Assembly: GCA_013911715.1 (NCBI GenBank)
Contig: JACEST010000105.1
Coordinates: forward strand, 1 to 6,991
DNA: 6,991 bases
Direction of reading: 5' to 3'
Source of the DNA: Sphingopyxis sp.
GTDB taxonomy: Bacteria > Pseudomonadota > Alphaproteobacteria > Sphingomonadales > Sphingomonadaceae
Each line of letters starts with the position of its first letter. The stretch's first letter is position 1. Made by a program: the position numbers and the translations under genes. The notes beneath the pieces were generated by a model. It had not been told where the DNA came from, did not search any database, and worked only from the letters and a program-made list of their open reading frames with translations. Below, one piece after another: positions 5,238 through 6,991 of the stretch.

Positions 5238-6869
5238 ATGCATTATGATTGGGCGCGGATCGACCGGCGGCTGTTGATCCAGCTGGGGACGGCGGGGCTG
5301 GCGGCGGCGGCATTGCCCGGCGCCGCGCGCGCGATGATGGCGCAGGGCTTTACCCATGGTGTCGCCAGCGGCGAGCCGAGCGCGACTTCGGCGCTGCTGT
5401 GGACGCGCTATGCCAGCGCCAACGACAGCGAACTCAAGGTCGAATTGTCCGAAAGCGCCGATTTTGCCCGCGTGACCGGCGGCGGGATGGTGATGGCGCG
5501 CGGCGAGGCCGACCATTGCGCCAAATTCACCGCAACCAGCCTCGCCCCCGGACGCTGGTATTTCTACCGCTTCATCGCGCCCGATGGCAGCATGTCGCAG
5601 GTCGGGCGGACGCGGACTTTACCTGCGGGCGATACGAGCAATTTCACGCTGGCGCTGTTTTCCTGCTCCAACCTGCCGTTCGGCCATTTTAACGCCTATG
5701 GTCATGCCGCAGCGCGCGGCGACATCGATCTGGTCGTCCACGTCGGCGATTATCTGTATGAATATCCGATCGGCAACTATCCCAGCCTGACGCAAATGGT
5801 GCCGGGGCGGATGATCCAGCCCGACCACGAAATCGTCGCGCTCGCCGATTATCGGCTGCGCTACGCCGCCTATCGCAGCGATCCCGACTTGCAACGCTTG
5901 CACCAGCTTTATCCCGTCATCAGCCAGTGGGATGACCATGAACTGACCAATGATGCGTGGGAGGGCGGCGCGCAAAACCATCAACCTGACAAAGAAGGTG
6001 AGTGGAGTGTGCGAAAGGCGGTCGCAGAGCGCGCCTATCGTGAATGGTTGCCGGTCAGCGACGCGCGTTGGCGGCAATATCAGGTCGGCGACCTCGCCAC
6101 CATTTTCCTGCCCGAAACGCGGATCAGCGGGCGCGCCGAACCGTTCGACCTCAATAAAGTCGCGGCAGCGGGCGCCAATCCGGCGGCAGCGCTCAAAATA
6201 TTTGCCGAAACCGGCTGGCGCGATCCCGCGCGCCAGTTGCTGGGCGCGGAGCAAGAGACGTGGCTGACCGGCGGCATTGCCGCATCGGCCAAAGGCGGCA
6301 CGCGCTGGCAGATCTGCGCCCAGCAGATTGTCATGGGGACGAATTTTTTCCCGCCCGAAGCGTCGGGCTGGTTCCCGCCCGACGTGCCCGATTTTGTGCG
6401 CCGCCGCGTCGATGCCGCCAAAATGGCGGCCGAAGCCGGGCTGCCGCTCAATATGGATGCGTGGGACGGCTATCCGGCGGCGCGCGAACGGCTGCTGCGC
6501 GGCGTGGCCGAGGCGGACGGCAATTTTGTCGTGCTGACCGGGGATACGCACAATGGCTGGGCCTATAATCTTGATTATGAAGGCAAAGCCGTGGGCGTCG
6601 AGATTGCGGGGCACAGCGTCACCTCGCCGGGGTTTGAGAGCAATACGCTGGCAGCCGAAAGCGTACGCGTCGCAGCGCTTCGGAAATCATCGCCGCAGCT
6701 CGCCTGGGCCAACACCGAGGCGCGCGGCTATGTCAGCGTAAAATTGACGCCCGATGCGGTGACCGGCCAGTGGCATTTTGTCGAAACGATCCGCGAAAAG
6801 TCGCTGGCACTGAAAGGCAGCCACAGCATGACGGTGCAGCGCGGTGTGCGGAGGTTTGACGCGGCTTAG
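5238..6869 (+). CDS. phoD: PhoD-family alkaline phosphatase/phosphodiesterase, Tat-exported
   Basis: A 543-residue exported metalloenzyme. PhoD enzymes hydrolyse phosphomonoesters and phosphodiesters outside the cytoplasm using Fe3+ and Ca2+, releasing phosphate. The N-terminus has a twin-arginine signal (D9-R10-R11-L12-L13-I14) followed by a hydrophobic stretch ending GAARA (28-32). An N-terminal beta domain (FTHGVASGEPSATSALLWTR, 38-57; PGRWYFYRF, 104-112) precedes the catalytic domain, with FSCSN (Cys143), HVGDYLYEY (168-176; Asp171 and Tyr174 as likely ligands, by analogy with Bacillus PhoD), SQWDDHELTND (229-239) and LTGDTHNGWAYNLD (433-446). The frame is open upstream to 4902, but that part is an out-of-frame copy of the DUF3667 gene. 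ATG 5238 is chosen for the signal peptide and for GAGG 8 nt upstream. No Pho box was recognised. The substrate is unknown, and the gene may belong to a PhoD subfamily rather than be a true PhoD orthologue. Confidence 0.93.
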   Translation: MHYDWARIDRRLLIQLGTAGLAAAALPGAARAMMAQGFTHGVASGEPSATSALLWTRYASANDSELKVELSESADFARVTGGGMVMARGEADHCAKFTATSLAPGRWYFYRFIAPDGSMSQVGRTRTLPAGDTSNFTLALFSCSNLPFGHFNAYGHAAARGDIDLVVHVGDYLYEYPIGNYPSLTQMVPGRMIQPDHEIVALADYRLRYAAYRSDPDLQRLHQLYPVISQWDDHELTNDAWEGGAQNHQPDKEGEWSVRKAVAERAYREWLPVSDARWRQYQVGDLATIFLPETRISGRAEPFDLNKVAAAGANPAAALKIFAETGWRDPARQLLGAEQETWLTGGIAASAKGGTRWQICAQQIVMGTNFFPPEASGWFPPDVPDFVRRRVDAAKMAAEAGLPLNMDAWDGYPAARERLLRGVAEADGNFVVLTGDTHNGWAYNLDYEGKAVGVEIAGHSVTSPGFESNTLAAESVRVAALRKSSPQLAWANTEARGYVSVKLTPDAVTGQWHFVETIREKSLALKGSHSMTVQRGVRRFDAA

Positions 6870-6875
6870 CAATTA

Positions 6876-6899
6876 GTGCTCCGGCCTACGCCGGAGCAC
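6876..6899. terminator. Perfect 10-bp hairpin between convergent genes, probable terminator or dispersed repeat
   Basis: GTGCTCCGGC and GCCGGAGCAC form a perfect 10-bp stem around the loop CTAC, starting 7 bp after the phoD stop. There is no T run on the right side; on the minus strand the hairpin is followed only by TAATTG. It may stop transcription in both directions between phoD and the convergent partial frame. From memory, palindromes built on GTGCTCC...GGAGCAC are common between genes in sphingomonads, so this may also be one copy of a dispersed repeat family. Confidence 0.6.
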
Positions 6900-6916
6900 G
6901 ACAGCGGGGTTGGCGA

Positions 6917-6991
6917 TCAACTATACCCCGGCCCATCCTCAAATTCGTCGAACCTCGGATAATCATTCGCCACGCTGGCGGTGAAATCGGG
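6917..6991 (-). CDS. C-terminal end of an unidentified protein, cut by the right edge
   Basis: On the minus strand the sequence is open from the right edge to a TGA at 6917-6919, encoding 24 residues that end VANDYPRFDEFEDGPGYS. The acidic, aromatic tail and the position just beyond the hairpin, convergent with phoD, make a genuine gene end plausible. Twenty-four codons are too few to prove coding, and one plus-strand frame is also open here. I do not recognise the protein. Confidence 0.45.
   Translation of the reverse strand, partial: PDFTASVANDYPRFDEFEDGPGYS

Noticed and set aside
4063..5313. A 416-codon minus-strand open frame opposite the DUF3667 gene
   Set aside because: The product is rich in Q, R, H and D with no recognisable domain, while the plus strand shows a zinc ribbon and well-formed membrane spans.
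5619..6614. A 331-codon minus-strand open frame opposite phoD
   Set aside because: PhoD catalytic motifs occur throughout this interval on the plus strand; the antisense product shows no domain or signal.

Overview
The window is chromosomal DNA from a GC-rich alphaproteobacterium, most likely a sphingomonad (Sphingomonadales). The basis is the strong G/C third-position bias, the proA - nadD - rsfS - rlmH - envC gene order I associate with that group, and the style of the proteins (an EnvC N-terminal half with an RQPP...ARVVLDSALPVIEAR-type segment, a DUF3667 protein, a Tat-type PhoD). Genus cannot be fixed from this much sequence.

Layout. A leftward (minus-strand) cluster fills positions 1-4047. 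In order of transcription it holds proA (proline synthesis), a two-gene type II toxin-antitoxin module (ribbon-helix-helix antitoxin, then ParE/RelE toxin), nadD (NAD synthesis), rsfS (ribosome silencing), rlmH (23S rRNA methylation), and the N-terminal part of an EnvC-like murein hydrolase activator that runs off the left edge. From the antitoxin onward the genes are packed tightly: antitoxin and toxin overlap by 13 nt, toxin/nadD, nadD/rsfS and rlmH/envC each overlap by 4 nt, and rsfS and rlmH are 13 nt apart. A 78-bp gap then separates proA from a divergent rightward pair: a five-segment membrane protein with an N-terminal zinc ribbon (DUF3667) and, 23 bp later, an exported PhoD-family alkaline phosphatase. 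A perfect hairpin lies between phoD and the tail of a convergent, unidentified minus-strand frame at the right edge.

How it fits together. Most of the leftward genes are housekeeping genes. The unusual part is the toxin-antitoxin module, which sits between proA and nadD, is locally less GC-rich, has its own AT-rich promoter/operator region, and ends with the toxin stop codon overlapping the nadD start codon. Expression of nadD, rsfS, rlmH and envC may therefore be tied to the autoregulated toxin-antitoxin transcript. The rightward pair may act at the cell envelope in phosphate or phosphoester handling, but that is inference from adjacency.

The first 59 bases form a perfect 24-bp inverted repeat inside the envC frame, with the outer arm flush with base 1. 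The protein stops resembling EnvC at that point, so a fold-back artefact at a contig end is the likeliest explanation. I see no phage, insertion sequence, CRISPR array, tRNA or rRNA, and no clearly new multi-gene system.
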